From NCBI RefSeq assembly GCF_018785315.1, contig NZ_WQPN01000036.1, positions 1 to 64,000 on the forward strand: a stretch of DNA of 64,000 nt. The letters run 5' to 3'. This DNA is from Clostridium sp. MCC353. Its GTDB lineage: Bacteria > Bacillota > Clostridia > Lachnospirales > Lachnospiraceae. Of this stretch, positions 24,335 through 33,882 are shown piece by piece. The notes beneath the pieces were generated by a model. It was not told the DNA's origin. It searched no databases and was given only the letters and a program-made list of their open reading frames with translations. The position numbers and the translations under genes were made by a program. Numbering within the stretch: position 1 is the stretch's first letter; each line of letters opens with the position of its first letter.

Positions 24335-25333
24335 ATGGGATTTATTGATGTAATTAAAGCGAGAGCAAAACAAGACAAAAAAACTATCGTTCTTCCTGAG
24401 TCCATGGACAGAAGAACTTTTGTAGCGGCTGAACAGATTTTAAAGGAAGATTTGGCAAACCTGATTATTATCGGTACACCGGAAGAAGTGGCTGCCAACA
24501 GCGAAGGCTTAGATATTTCTAAAGCAACCATTGTAAACCCATTCACATATGAAAAAACACAGGAATACGTTGATTTATTTGTGGAACTTAGAAAATCCAA
24601 AGGCCTTACACCGGAAGATGCAAGAGCAACCATGATGAAGGACTACGCTTACTATGGCTGTCTGATGATTAAGAACGGGGATGCTGATGGTATGGTATCC
24701 GGCGCATGCCACTCAACAGCCAATACATTAAGACCATGCCTGCAGATTATCAAAACCAAACCAGGTACAAAATTAGTATCCGCTTTCTTCTTAATGGAAG
24801 TTCCAAACTGCGAATACGGCGAGAACGGAACATTTGTATTCGCTGACTGTGGCTTAAACCAGAATCCGAATCCGGAAGAACTGGCTGCAATCGCAGTTTC
24901 CTCCGCAGAGAGCTTCAAGATGTTAGTTGAAAAAGAACCAAAAGTTGCTATGCTGTCCCATTCCTCTATGGGAAGCGCTAAGCATGATGATGTGACAAAA
25001 GTGGTGGAAGCTACCAGAATCGCAAAAGAGGCCGCTCCTGAACTGGCTCTTGACGGAGAACTTCAGTTAGACGCAGCCATCGTTCCAAGCATCGGCGCTT
25101 CCAAGGCTCCGGAAAGCAAAGTTGCCGGACAGGCTAACGTGCTCGTATTCCCGGATCTGGATGCGGGTAATATTGGCTATAAGTTAGTTCAGAGACTTGC
25201 GAAGGCAGAAGCTTACGGCCCGATGTGCCAGGGTATCGCAAAACCTGTTAACGATTTGTCCAGAGGATGTTCTGCTGAAGACATCGTAGGCGTTGTGGCG
25301 ATTACTGCCGTACAGGCTCAGGTAAACGAATAA
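24335..25333 (+). CDS. pta: Phosphate acetyltransferase
   Basis: Converts acetyl-CoA and phosphate to acetyl phosphate, the first step of fermentative acetate production. The 332 residues match the short clostridial form. Typical blocks are KTIVLPESMDRRTFVAAEQI, GDADGMVSGACHSTANTLRP and the PTA/PTB signature region VLVFPDLDAGNIGYKLVQRL. AAAGGGG precedes the ATG and a good promoter lies upstream. ackA follows 24 bases later. Confidence 0.97.
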   Translation: MGFIDVIKARAKQDKKTIVLPESMDRRTFVAAEQILKEDLANLIIIGTPEEVAANSEGLDISKATIVNPFTYEKTQEYVDLFVELRKSKGLTPEDARATMMKDYAYYGCLMIKNGDADGMVSGACHSTANTLRPCLQIIKTKPGTKLVSAFFLMEVPNCEYGENGTFVFADCGLNQNPNPEELAAIAVSSAESFKMLVEKEPKVAMLSHSSMGSAKHDDVTKVVEATRIAKEAAPELALDGELQLDAAIVPSIGASKAPESKVAGQANVLVFPDLDAGNIGYKLVQRLAKAEAYGPMCQGIAKPVNDLSRGCSAEDIVGVVAITAVQAQVNE

Positions 25334-25357
25334 GAATAAAAGGAGAAGTAATCAATT

Positions 25358-26554
25358 ATGAAGATTTTAGTACTTAACTGCGGAAGCTCTTCTTTAAAAT
25401 ATCAGTTGATTGATATGGACAATGAAAGCGTAATCGCAAAGGGATTATGCGAAAGAATTGGTATTGAAGGATCAAAATTAACTCATGAACCGGCTGGTAA
25501 GGATAAATACGTGGTGGAAAACGCCATGCCAACCCATACGACGGCAATTAAGATGGTTATGGACGCCCTTCAGGATCCGGTTTACGGCGTTATCAAAGAT
25601 ACCAGCGAGATTTCAGCCGTTGGACACCGTGTTCTTCATGGCGGCACTGTTTACAGCGATTCCATCATTGTTAACGACGATGTTAAGAGAGTGATCCGTG
25701 AATGCTTCGATTTAGGACCTCTTCATAATCCTGCAAACTTAATGGGTATTGAAGCATGTGAAGAAGCTATGCCGGGAACTCCTAATGTGGCAGTATTTGA
25801 TACCGCATTCGGTATGGCAATGCCTGAGAAAGCTTATATGTACGCAATTCCTCATGAATATTATGAGAAATACGGCATCAGAAGATATGGTTTCCACGGA
25901 ACCAGCCACAGCTTTGTTTCAAAAGAAGCTATCCGGTTTGGCGGCCTGGATCCTGAAACAGCAAGAGTTATCGTATGCCACCTCGGAAACGGAGCCAGCG
26001 TATCCGCATCCATTGGCGGCAAATGTGTGGACACCAGCATGGGACTTACACCTCTTGAGGGACTTATTATGGGAACCAGAAGCGGTGATATCGATCCGGC
26101 AGTTGTTCAGTTCATCTGCAACAAAGAGGGAAAAGACGTCAACGAGCTTTTGAATATCCTGAATAAGAAATCAGGTGTTTTAGGAATGAGCGGAGGAATT
26201 TCCAGCGATTTCCGTGATATTGAAAAAGCAAAAGCAGAAGGAAACCATCTGGCAGAAGTGGCCCTGGACGCATTTATCTATCGTGTTATTAAATACATCG
26301 GCGCTTATACGGCAGCGATGAATGGTGTGGATGCAATCGCGTTTACAGCCGGAGTTGGCGAGAACGATAAAACCGGAAGAAAGAACATCTGCAGCTCTTT
26401 AGCATATCTTGGCGTAAAGATTGATGACGAAGCCAATGATGTCCGCGGAAAAGAGAGAGTGATCTCAGCAGCCGATTCCAAAGTAAAAGTTATGCTGATC
26501 CCAACCAACGAAGAACTTGCCATTGCAAGAGAAACATTGGAATTGGTAAAATAA
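25358..26554 (+). CDS. ackA: Acetate kinase
   Basis: Makes ATP from acetyl phosphate and ADP, finishing the acetate branch with pta. The 398-residue length is standard. Signatures are VLNCGSSSLKYQL at the start, HNPANLMGIEA, GFHGTSHSFVS and AFTAGVGEND. AAAGGAG precedes the ATG. Codon use is strongly biased as in highly expressed genes. Confidence 0.98.
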   Translation: MKILVLNCGSSSLKYQLIDMDNESVIAKGLCERIGIEGSKLTHEPAGKDKYVVENAMPTHTTAIKMVMDALQDPVYGVIKDTSEISAVGHRVLHGGTVYSDSIIVNDDVKRVIRECFDLGPLHNPANLMGIEACEEAMPGTPNVAVFDTAFGMAMPEKAYMYAIPHEYYEKYGIRRYGFHGTSHSFVSKEAIRFGGLDPETARVIVCHLGNGASVSASIGGKCVDTSMGLTPLEGLIMGTRSGDIDPAVVQFICNKEGKDVNELLNILNKKSGVLGMSGGISSDFRDIEKAKAEGNHLAEVALDAFIYRVIKYIGAYTAAMNGVDAIAFTAGVGENDKTGRKNICSSLAYLGVKIDDEANDVRGKERVISAADSKVKVMLIPTNEELAIARETLELVK

Positions 26555-26566
26555 TCAAAGAATCTG

Positions 26567-26595
26567 TTGACAAATTTAAACCGCGTGTGTATAAT
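26567..26595 (+). promoter_or_regulatory. Strong sigma-A promoter for yceD-rpmF
   Basis: Consensus TTGACA (26567-26572), 17 bases, consensus TATAAT (26590-26595). The best promoter match in the window. Confidence 0.88.
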
Positions 26596-26642
26596 AGCAG
26601 AGGTGCGTATAGCTCCTGATATTAACCTATAAGGAGAGTTGT

Positions 26643-27170
26643 ATGCTTATTAACTTGTCTGAGTTGTTTACCAGTGAAGGAAAAGAGAAGATCTACGTAC
26701 AAGATATTGAGATGAAGCAGTTTCATGCCCCGGATGGTGTGTATGATATTGTCGATGCAGAGCCGGTGACTTTAAAGGTCAGGAATCTGGGCGACCGTAC
26801 ATTGTTTCTGGAAGGGAAGGCAAAACTTTCTCTGATGATACCGTGTGGACGCTGTCTTGATCCTGTGAGGAATGACTTTGATTTATCAATAGAAGCTTCT
26901 TTAGATATGAAACAGACTGAAGAAGAGCGGATCGAAGAACTGGATGAGCAACCCTACGTAAGTGGTTATAATCTGGATGTAGACCAGTTAGTTTGTAATG
27001 AACTGCTGCTGAACTTACCTATGAAAGTCCTGTGCGATGAAGATTGCAAAGGGATTTGTAATAGATGTGGAGCGAATCTCAATCATGAGACTTGCGACTG
27101 TGATAGGAGTTCGCTAGACCCAAGAATGTCGTTGATCCAGGATATTTTTAATCAGTTTAAGGAGGTGTAA
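26643..27170 (+). CDS. DUF177 (YceD) family protein
   Basis: A 175-residue protein of the YceD family, which in most bacteria stands directly before rpmF and is linked to 23S rRNA accumulation. It has the acidic middle and the C-terminal Cys cluster CDEDCKGICNRCGANLN. AAGGAGAG precedes the ATG; rpmF starts 2 bases after the stop. Confidence 0.93.
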   Translation: MLINLSELFTSEGKEKIYVQDIEMKQFHAPDGVYDIVDAEPVTLKVRNLGDRTLFLEGKAKLSLMIPCGRCLDPVRNDFDLSIEASLDMKQTEEERIEELDEQPYVSGYNLDVDQLVCNELLLNLPMKVLCDEDCKGICNRCGANLNHETCDCDRSSLDPRMSLIQDIFNQFKEV

Positions 27171-27172
27171 CC

Positions 27173-27352
27173 ATGTCTATCTGTCCAAAGAATAAATCTT
27201 CAAAAGCTAGAAGAGATAAACGTAGAGCAAACTGGAAGATGAGTGCTCCAAACTTAGTTAAATGCAGCAAATGCGGAGAACTTATGATGCCACACAGAGT
27301 TTGCAAAGCTTGCGGATCTTACAATAAGAGAGAAATCGTAAGCGTTGACTAA
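27173..27352 (+). CDS. rpmF: 50S ribosomal protein L32
   Basis: A 59-residue ribosomal protein. It opens MSICPKNKSSKARRDKRRAN, the standard bacterial L32 start, and carries the zinc pairs CSKCGE and CKACGS. AAGGAGGTG precedes the ATG. It is the end of the yceD-rpmF operon, closed by a long-stem terminator. Confidence 0.97.
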   Translation: MSICPKNKSSKARRDKRRANWKMSAPNLVKCSKCGELMMPHRVCKACGSYNKREIVSVD

Positions 27353-27387
27353 TTTTAGATTAGTACCATAAAAGTGCTCTATAAGCA

Positions 27388-27441
27388 GCATAAAATCAAG
27401 GTTTTTCATTTTCGTGGAAAACCTTGATTTTATGCTTTTTT
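27388..27441 (+). terminator. Rho-independent terminator of the rpmF operon
   Basis: A perfect 18-bp stem, GCATAAAATCAAGGTTTT with its reverse complement at 27418-27435, then TTTTTT. A second small hairpin, TTCGCC/GGCGAA, follows at once. Confidence 0.93.
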
Positions 27442-27479
27442 CGCCTTTTGGCGAAAAGGCGAAAAATAAGTTGTTTTGT

Positions 27480-27565
<86 letters not shown>

Positions 27566-27757
27566 CTTAAAACAATAAACCGCAGGCATAAAAGCTTGTG
27601 GTTTTGTTTTAACTTAGAGACCGGATACTTGATAAAAGTAAAGGGTTACTGGAATATCCCTGGTAAGGGAATTTGTTTCAGGTGGAAAAAGGAAGAAGTA
27701 TGGAATTGAATCGGATGGACTGGTAAATGGAGATAGATGATAAAATATGGAGCGGAT

Positions 27758-29044
27758 ATGATGAGAAGAACGTTATGCAGCGTCAGCCTGATACTCTCTA
27801 TGGCAATCCTGGCCGCCTGTGGACATGGGCAAACGGGTAAACTGGACGTTTTGGAAGTGGAAGAAAAACAGGTGCCTTTGGAGGTGTTGATATCAGGAGG
27901 TGATGCATCCTGGCAATCCTGCATGGAGGAAGTTGCCAGAGATTATATGGCGCTTCATCCTGATCAGGAGATACAGATAAAACAGGTTATTAATATTGAG
28001 GGTGAGGATTATAAGAGCAGTCTTGCAGTGATGGATGCCCTTGGCGAGTTCGATGGCATTGTCGAGATGAGAAATGTAGAACTTTATAAGCAGGCAGAAA
28101 AAATCGTCCCACTTCCCAGTGAAGTGACTGACCTCTTAAAGACTTGTACTGTTATTGATGGACAGGTTTATGCTGTTCCACGGTTTTATGCTTGCCGGGG
28201 AATTATCTATAATAAAAAGCTATTCCAGGAATATGGTCTGGCAGTTCCGGAAACATATGAAGAATTTCTACAATTATGTGAAAATCTAAAACGAAAGAAT
28301 ATGCCCCCTCTTGTGATTGGCGGTGGAACACTTTGGCATATGGATTTTTGGCTGAATGGGTTGTATTCTAACCGGATCCGCATGGAGGATGAAGAGTGGA
28401 TCAGCCACCGGAATGAAGGTACGGTGAGTTGGCAGGATGAAAATCCTAAAAACCTTTTGGCGGACTTTAAAGAATTGTTTCGCAAGGGATATGTGCAGAG
28501 TGAATACCGGACCACCACAGATAGTCAGACCATTGAAGTGCTTGTTGATGGAAAGGCCGCTATGCTATATTCTGGTACCTGGATGTTTGCCCAGATTTTA
28601 AAAGCAGCACCGGATTTTGAAATTGGCTGGTTTTTTCTGCCAAATAACAGTCAGAACCCAGTTGTCGAGTTAGAAGAGAATATCGGCTGGTCCATTACGA
28701 CTGCCTGCAAAGAAGATTCGATAAAATACCAGACTGCGGTTGATTTTCTGAAGTTTTATTATAGTAAGGAAGAATATGGTAAAGTCGTGGCATCGATGAA
28801 TGGAATTCCGGCAGTGAAGGAGGCCATTTCCTATGATTGTATTCCGGCACAGCAGGCTGTTATAGCCGCAGCACAGGCACATGGTGTTATGGAAGGGCCG
28901 ACAATCAGTACCGGAAATACTCCGGAAGGCTTTGCTATTAGTTGTTATGATGTTATGCTGAAGTTGGCAGATGGTGATTATACGGTGGACGAAGCGGCCA
29001 GACAGTTAGACATGGCATGGGAGGAGAAACGTGGAGAAAATTAA
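27758..29044 (+). CDS. Extracellular sugar-type solute-binding lipoprotein
   Basis: A 428-residue family-1 type solute-binding lipoprotein (lipobox LAACG), with motifs VEMRNVELYKQAEKIVPL, VYAVPRFYACRGIIYNKKLF and GKAAMLYSGTWMF typical of carbohydrate-binding partners of ABC importers. No permease or ATPase gene is nearby; instead a YesM kinase overlaps its end by 14 bases. It probably presents a sugar ligand to that kinase. Starts at 27758 or 27761 (TGGAGCGG upstream) or 27737 are possible. Confidence 0.9.
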   Translation: MMRRTLCSVSLILSMAILAACGHGQTGKLDVLEVEEKQVPLEVLISGGDASWQSCMEEVARDYMALHPDQEIQIKQVINIEGEDYKSSLAVMDALGEFDGIVEMRNVELYKQAEKIVPLPSEVTDLLKTCTVIDGQVYAVPRFYACRGIIYNKKLFQEYGLAVPETYEEFLQLCENLKRKNMPPLVIGGGTLWHMDFWLNGLYSNRIRMEDEEWISHRNEGTVSWQDENPKNLLADFKELFRKGYVQSEYRTTTDSQTIEVLVDGKAAMLYSGTWMFAQILKAAPDFEIGWFFLPNNSQNPVVELEENIGWSITTACKEDSIKYQTAVDFLKFYYSKEEYGKVVASMNGIPAVKEAISYDCIPAQQAVIAAAQAHGVMEGPTISTGNTPEGFAISCYDVMLKLADGDYTVDEAARQLDMAWEEKRGEN

Positions 29045-30872
29045 GAAAAAGAAACCATATGTCAGCATCTTTGTAAAGCTGGCAGTGATTTTTTTTGCAG
29101 CAGGGCTGATACCGCTTCTGTTTTTAAGCCGCTTCTTCTTTTCTGAATTTGTAGACAATATGGAGACCGAAACCATAAAGAATGGCAAAACAACGTTGGA
29201 ATATGCAGGGAGTTTTGTTGATGACTGGCTGGAAAAGTGGGGAGAATTAACGGTTTCTATGTACACAAGGCCCATTGCGGAGCGAGGGTATCTGATTGAC
29301 GTGTTGACGGATGAGTCGATCCAGCCATCAGAAAAATCGGTGGCAATGCGACGATTTCTGTTGGATATGGCTTCTGATAGCCAGATTACCAGTGTTCGTT
29401 TTCTAGAAAGGAATGGTAATCTTTACTATGTCAGCAATAAACCGGGGAAAATTCTGGATTCTGAGGCAGCAGTAGTTTGGAAGCAGCAGGAACTTAGCGG
29501 CCGACGGATGGAAAAAACAATACGCTTGCTACCGGCACATACGGATTCGTATTTCAAAACAGTTGAGGATCAGGTCATTACGATAGAGCGGAATTTTTAT
29601 GATGTCAGGAGTATAAAAAATGTAGATCAGTGTCTGGGCACACTTTACATTGATGTTAGTCAGGAATCGATCAATCAGATTATGGATAGTATTGATATTG
29701 GCGACAAAAGTGGATTTTATATTATGAATGAGGCAGGCGAAGAAATCTATCACAACAAACGAGTGGAATCTTTGAGCCCGGAGGTGAGTTCATTGATCGC
29801 TGGCTATTCGGATGCAGAATATGGAACACTTCAGAATCAGGAATCATATTACCATTACCAGAAACATGGCGACAGCGGATGGATCAGTGTGGTTTCCGTT
29901 CATAAAGAAGATGTTCTAAACCGCGTCAAGATGACAAAGCAGTATATTATGATTACGCTTTCAGCCAGCTGCCTGATTTTAGTCCTGATCTATGTGGGAT
30001 TTTCCAAATGGATTACGATTCCGATCCAAAAGCTGAAGGATGGAATGGAACAAATTCAAAAGGGTTACCTGGACACTCGGATAAAGATCGGCAGGAATGA
30101 TGAAATCGGACTTCTTGGCGAGGGTCTCAATGAGATGGCAGCCCAATTGGAAACCTATATTGAGCAGGTATATGGCGCAGAGCTTCGTCAGCGGGAGGCG
30201 GAACTGAACGCGCTAAAGACCCAGATCAAACCACATTATCTTTATAATACACTGGATATCATCAGAATGACTGCTTTGACCAATGAGGATATGCAGACAG
30301 CCCGGATGATTGAAAGTCTGGCGGGCCAATTGCGCTACTTAATTGGCAGCAGCAGCGATAAAGTGTGTCTGGAGGAAGAACTGCAGAATATAAAAAATTA
30401 TTTCACTATGATTAAAATTCGTTATGAGGAACGGTTTGATTTAAAACTATCGGTTCCGGAACGACTGCAGAAGGCGATGATTTTAAAACTATCGATTCAA
30501 CCTTTTGTGGAGAATGCAGTTGCCCATGGCCTTAAATTTAAGACGGGGCAAGGCATGGTATGGATATCAGCCAGGCAAAATGAAGATATACTGGAACTTA
30601 CGGTTATGGATGATGGTGTTGGAATTCAGCCGGAAAAGCTTGCCAAACTTCAGTCGCAGATAGATTGTGTAGAAGGTACAGCCGAGCTCTCAAAGGCTTC
30701 TGGTGGAGTTGGAATTTGTAATGTTCAGGAACGAATCAGAAAGAATTTTGGGCCACAGTATGGTATTGAAATAAAGAGTACAGAGCAGACCGGGACGATT
30801 GTTATTTTGCGCTTCCCCTGCCTGTTCTTTCCGGAAGGAGGAGTGACCAATGTACCGGGTAGTACTGATTGA
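29031..30872 (+). CDS. Sensor histidine kinase, YesM/LytS-like family
   Basis: A 613-residue membrane kinase. The first helix is at about 15-35, an outer sensing domain to about 300, a second helix near 303-322, then HAMP (ITIPIQKLKDGMEQIQKGYLDTRI). The His_kinase domain has phospho-acceptor His402 in QIKPHYLYNTLDIIRM and a HATPase domain with FVENAVAHGLKF and GVGICNVQERI. GTG start with GAGGAGA upstream. It overlaps the binding-protein gene and the regulator gene, so all three are tightly coupled. Confidence 0.95.
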   Translation: MEKIKKKKPYVSIFVKLAVIFFAAGLIPLLFLSRFFFSEFVDNMETETIKNGKTTLEYAGSFVDDWLEKWGELTVSMYTRPIAERGYLIDVLTDESIQPSEKSVAMRRFLLDMASDSQITSVRFLERNGNLYYVSNKPGKILDSEAAVVWKQQELSGRRMEKTIRLLPAHTDSYFKTVEDQVITIERNFYDVRSIKNVDQCLGTLYIDVSQESINQIMDSIDIGDKSGFYIMNEAGEEIYHNKRVESLSPEVSSLIAGYSDAEYGTLQNQESYYHYQKHGDSGWISVVSVHKEDVLNRVKMTKQYIMITLSASCLILVLIYVGFSKWITIPIQKLKDGMEQIQKGYLDTRIKIGRNDEIGLLGEGLNEMAAQLETYIEQVYGAELRQREAELNALKTQIKPHYLYNTLDIIRMTALTNEDMQTARMIESLAGQLRYLIGSSSDKVCLEEELQNIKNYFTMIKIRYEERFDLKLSVPERLQKAMILKLSIQPFVENAVAHGLKFKTGQGMVWISARQNEDILELTVMDDGVGIQPEKLAKLQSQIDCVEGTAELSKASGGVGICNVQERIRKNFGPQYGIEIKSTEQTGTIVILRFPCLFFPEGGVTNVPGSTD

Positions 30873-32412
30873 TGATGAAACATTGATTTTAAAGGGGCTG
30901 CGCCGCTTGATCCCATGGGAAGAACTGGGGTTTTCCATTGTTGGTGAGGCTGTCGATGGGAAAGAAGCGCTATTGGTAATCCAGCGGGAGCAACCGGATA
31001 TTGTTATCTCTGATATTGCTATGCCGAATCTGGATGGACTGGAAATGTTAAGGCAGCTAAGAGAATGGGGGATGACGGTCAGAACCATTTTTTTAAGTGG
31101 ATACCAGGAGTTTTCTTATGCTCGGGATGCATTGGTCTATGGAGCACTGGATTATTTATTAAAGCCGGTAACCGGTGAGGAGTTGATCCGGGCATTGGAG
31201 AAAGCGGCTGATCAAATCAGACAGGAGCAGTCATGTCACATGCTAAGGCGTGAAGATGGTCCGGAAGAACTTTTGTTTCAGAAAATCTTGTCGATGAAGG
31301 CAGAACCGGAAGCACTGGCAGTTGCGCTAAAAGAACGGGGATATAGCGGGGAAGGCTATTATGGTGTTTTTTTACGCCTATTTCGTAAAAGAACCAGTGA
31401 CAAACAGGAAGAGAACTTCAGCTTGCTAAAATTTGAAATATATAGTTGGCTGGAACATTCTCTGGAAAAGGACCATGTAGGCATTATTTTAAAAAAAGAT
31501 TCCACGTCTTGCTTTTTTCTTTTAATGGCGCCGGAAAATCCGAATCAGATAAAAAAGATACTTTTAGAACTGGTAGATGAGATTCAGAGCCGGTACAGCG
31601 TGATTGTTACGATTGGAACAGGGGGATGGCAAAAGGACATTGCTAATGTCAGATATTTATATACCACTGCCAGATTCACATCGGAACTATATTATTTTAC
31701 GGAGAAAAAATATATCTGTTATGAGGAAGTACAAAAAGATTATACTCATTCGCTGGAGGAGTATCAGGCCAGTTTGGATGATCTGAAAAAGGAATTGCTT
31801 AAAACATATGATTTTGAACATATTTTAGAGCGTATAATAGAATGCGTTGATCTGCTTGGCAATATTTATTATGGCAATCGTGATTCTGTCGTTAATGCAG
31901 TTATCCTGATGGCGGGAGAGGTCTTTGGTGCACTTACCGAATGTGGACTGGTGAATGAAGAGTACCGGACGGGTGAAGAGGAATTTCTAAATGGGATCAG
32001 ACAGCGGATTTCGTTTCGTGATTTGAAGAGTGCTGTCAATGATTATTATAGTCAGTTGTTTTTGAAAATCCGTCTGATGTATCGGCAGCGGGAATCTTTG
32101 GAAATAAAGAAAATCAAGCAATATATTCAGGAACATTTCCGAAACAATATCACGCTTGAGGATGTGGCTGGTTTGGTAGGAATGAATGCCAGTTATATGA
32201 GTGTCTTTTTTAAAAAAGAAACCGGTCAGAATTTTAAAAGCTATCTGACAGAGGTGCGTATGAAAGAAGCAATCCGTTTGATGAACAGTACAGATATGAA
32301 AGCATATGAACTGGCGGAGGCTGTGGGCTACAAAGATGACAAGCAGTTCCGGGAGAAATTCAGGGAATTATATCAGATGTCCCCCCGGCAGTACAAGAAT
32401 AGAAAATTATAA
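30850..32412 (+). CDS. Response regulator with AraC-type DNA-binding domain (YesN type)
   Basis: A 520-residue regulator. Receiver domain at 1-120 with phospho-acceptor Asp55 (VISDIAMPNLDG) and Lys of KPV; a central region of about 300 residues; AraC helix-turn-helix pair at the end (ITLEDVAGLVGMNASYMSVFFKKETG and ELAEAVGYKDDKQFREKFRE). AAGGAGGAG precedes the ATG inside the kinase gene. The likely target is the PTS/GH88 operon directly downstream. Confidence 0.95.
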   Translation: MYRVVLIDDETLILKGLRRLIPWEELGFSIVGEAVDGKEALLVIQREQPDIVISDIAMPNLDGLEMLRQLREWGMTVRTIFLSGYQEFSYARDALVYGALDYLLKPVTGEELIRALEKAADQIRQEQSCHMLRREDGPEELLFQKILSMKAEPEALAVALKERGYSGEGYYGVFLRLFRKRTSDKQEENFSLLKFEIYSWLEHSLEKDHVGIILKKDSTSCFFLLMAPENPNQIKKILLELVDEIQSRYSVIVTIGTGGWQKDIANVRYLYTTARFTSELYYFTEKKYICYEEVQKDYTHSLEEYQASLDDLKKELLKTYDFEHILERIIECVDLLGNIYYGNRDSVVNAVILMAGEVFGALTECGLVNEEYRTGEEEFLNGIRQRISFRDLKSAVNDYYSQLFLKIRLMYRQRESLEIKKIKQYIQEHFRNNITLEDVAGLVGMNASYMSVFFKKETGQNFKSYLTEVRMKEAIRLMNSTDMKAYELAEAVGYKDDKQFREKFRELYQMSPRQYKNRKL

Positions 32413-32430
32413 AAACAGGGATAAATTTAG

Positions 32431-32467
32431 AAAATGAGGTGCAAAATTTGGCAGCACCTCATTTTTT
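32431..32467 (+). terminator. Rho-independent terminator
   Basis: AAAATGAGGTGC and GCACCTCATTTT arms followed by TT. It separates the sensing genes from the PTS operon. Confidence 0.88.
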
Positions 32468-32535
32468 ATTGCTGCTTTCCGGAATGCATGTTATGTTGAG
32501 GCAGAAAAATAATCAATATAGCAGGAGGAAAAACC

Positions 32536-33021
32536 ATGATAAAAATGTTGCGAATTGATGACCGTATGGTTCATGGGCAAATTGCTGTTCTTTGGACGAA
32601 ACAACTTGATGTCACGCATATCCTGGTCGCAAATGATAAGGTGGCTCAAAATGACATTCAGAAAGCTTCCCTAAAGATGGCGGCCCCGGCCAGTGTTAAG
32701 TGCAGTATCCTTTCGGTTGAAGACGCGGTTAGTGTGGCAACTGACCAGAGAGCAGAGAATTTTAAAATTCTCATGTTGGTAAATAATACTGCAGATGCCA
32801 GAACAATTGCCGAACGGATTAAGGGGATTGAGGTATTCAATGTGGGAAATTATGGACTGATTGGAGAGAATGTATCCGCAAAAAGAAAACTGGGAGATAC
32901 CTTTTATGTGGATGAAAAGGACGTGGAAAACTTAAAAGCAGTTATCGGCACAGGTGTTAAATCGGTTTATCAGCTGGTTCCAACAAAACCGGCGGAACCG
33001 CTGCAGGATTTGCTGAAATAG
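32536..33021 (+). CDS. PTS mannose/fructose/sorbose-family component IIB
   Basis: A 161-residue cytosolic phosphocarrier. It opens MIKMLRIDDRMVHGQIAVLW; His13 is the phosphorylation site in the family motif RxxxR-like DDRxVHGQ. It passes phosphate from IIA to the incoming sugar. GCAGGAGG precedes the ATG. First gene of an operon IIB-IIC-IID-hydrolase-HAD-IIA-GH88. Confidence 0.95.
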   Translation: MIKMLRIDDRMVHGQIAVLWTKQLDVTHILVANDKVAQNDIQKASLKMAAPASVKCSILSVEDAVSVATDQRAENFKILMLVNNTADARTIAERIKGIEVFNVGNYGLIGENVSAKRKLGDTFYVDEKDVENLKAVIGTGVKSVYQLVPTKPAEPLQDLLK

Positions 33022-33036
33022 GAGAGGGGAAAGATT

Positions 33037-33882
33037 ATGATAGTACAGGCATTATTTGTTGCACTGGTAATGTATTTTGCTAAATTTACGGATTGGGTTG
33101 GACAACTGGGGGTGCGGCCGCTTGTGTTAAGCGCTTTGGTCGGGCTGGTGCTGGGACATCCGGTGGAAGGTGTGATTCTGGGAGCGAGTCTGGAACTGGT
33201 ATTTATCGGTGCAATTCAAATTGGTGGTTCGGTACCGCAGGATTTTATATCAGGAGCAATTTTGGGATCAGCTTTTTCCATCCTGCTGGGCCAGGATTCC
33301 AGTGTTGCAGTTACACTGGCAGTTCCTATTTCTCTGGCTGCAACAATGCTGTTCCAATTGGAAACGATTGTTTGGACTGCTCTTGTACCCGTATTTGACC
33401 GGTTTCTGGAAGAGAAGAATTATAAAAAATATGCGATACTACATTATACAGAGGCCTTGATTCATCCAATTCCGTACTGCCTGATCACTTTTTTGGCGAT
33501 TGCATTTGGCACGGAAGGAATCCAGTCGTTTATCAATGGATTACCAGTTTGGGTCATGAATGGTTTTGCCGTCGCTTCAGGTATCCTGCCAGCGCTTGGT
33601 TTTGCCATGCTGTTGAAAATGCTATGGGATAAAACGATTATCTGCTTTTTCTTTTTTGGCTTTTTTACAGTTAAGTATTTTACCTTATTTATGAATATAA
33701 GTGTTGGAGAAGGCGGAGCTGGTTTTTCGGCTTCTTCCATGACGATGCCTATGGCGATTCTGGCAGGCTGTATTGCTGTGTTTTTCTTTTTCCAGGATAG
33801 TGAGCGGCGAAAGAGTATGGCGGCGGGCCAGGGCAGCCAAAAGGAACAGATTACGGATGAAAGGGAGGATTTTTTTCAATGA
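33037..33882 (+). CDS. PTS mannose/fructose/sorbose-family component IIC
   Basis: A 281-residue membrane permease subunit. Its many hydrophobic helices include the family stretch RPLVLSALVGLVLGHPVEG and ELVFIGAIQIGGSVPQDF. AGGAGAGGGG precedes the ATG. The end overlaps IID by ATGA. The C-terminus has a short charged tail. Confidence 0.94.
   Translation: MIVQALFVALVMYFAKFTDWVGQLGVRPLVLSALVGLVLGHPVEGVILGASLELVFIGAIQIGGSVPQDFISGAILGSAFSILLGQDSSVAVTLAVPISLAATMLFQLETIVWTALVPVFDRFLEEKNYKKYAILHYTEALIHPIPYCLITFLAIAFGTEGIQSFINGLPVWVMNGFAVASGILPALGFAMLLKMLWDKTIICFFFFGFFTVKYFTLFMNISVGEGGAGFSASSMTMPMAILAGCIAVFFFFQDSERRKSMAAGQGSQKEQITDEREDFFQ

Noticed and set aside
32443-32480. Sigma-54 promoter before the PTS operon
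   Set aside because: TTGGCA and TTGC are there but with the wrong spacing, and they lie in the terminator.
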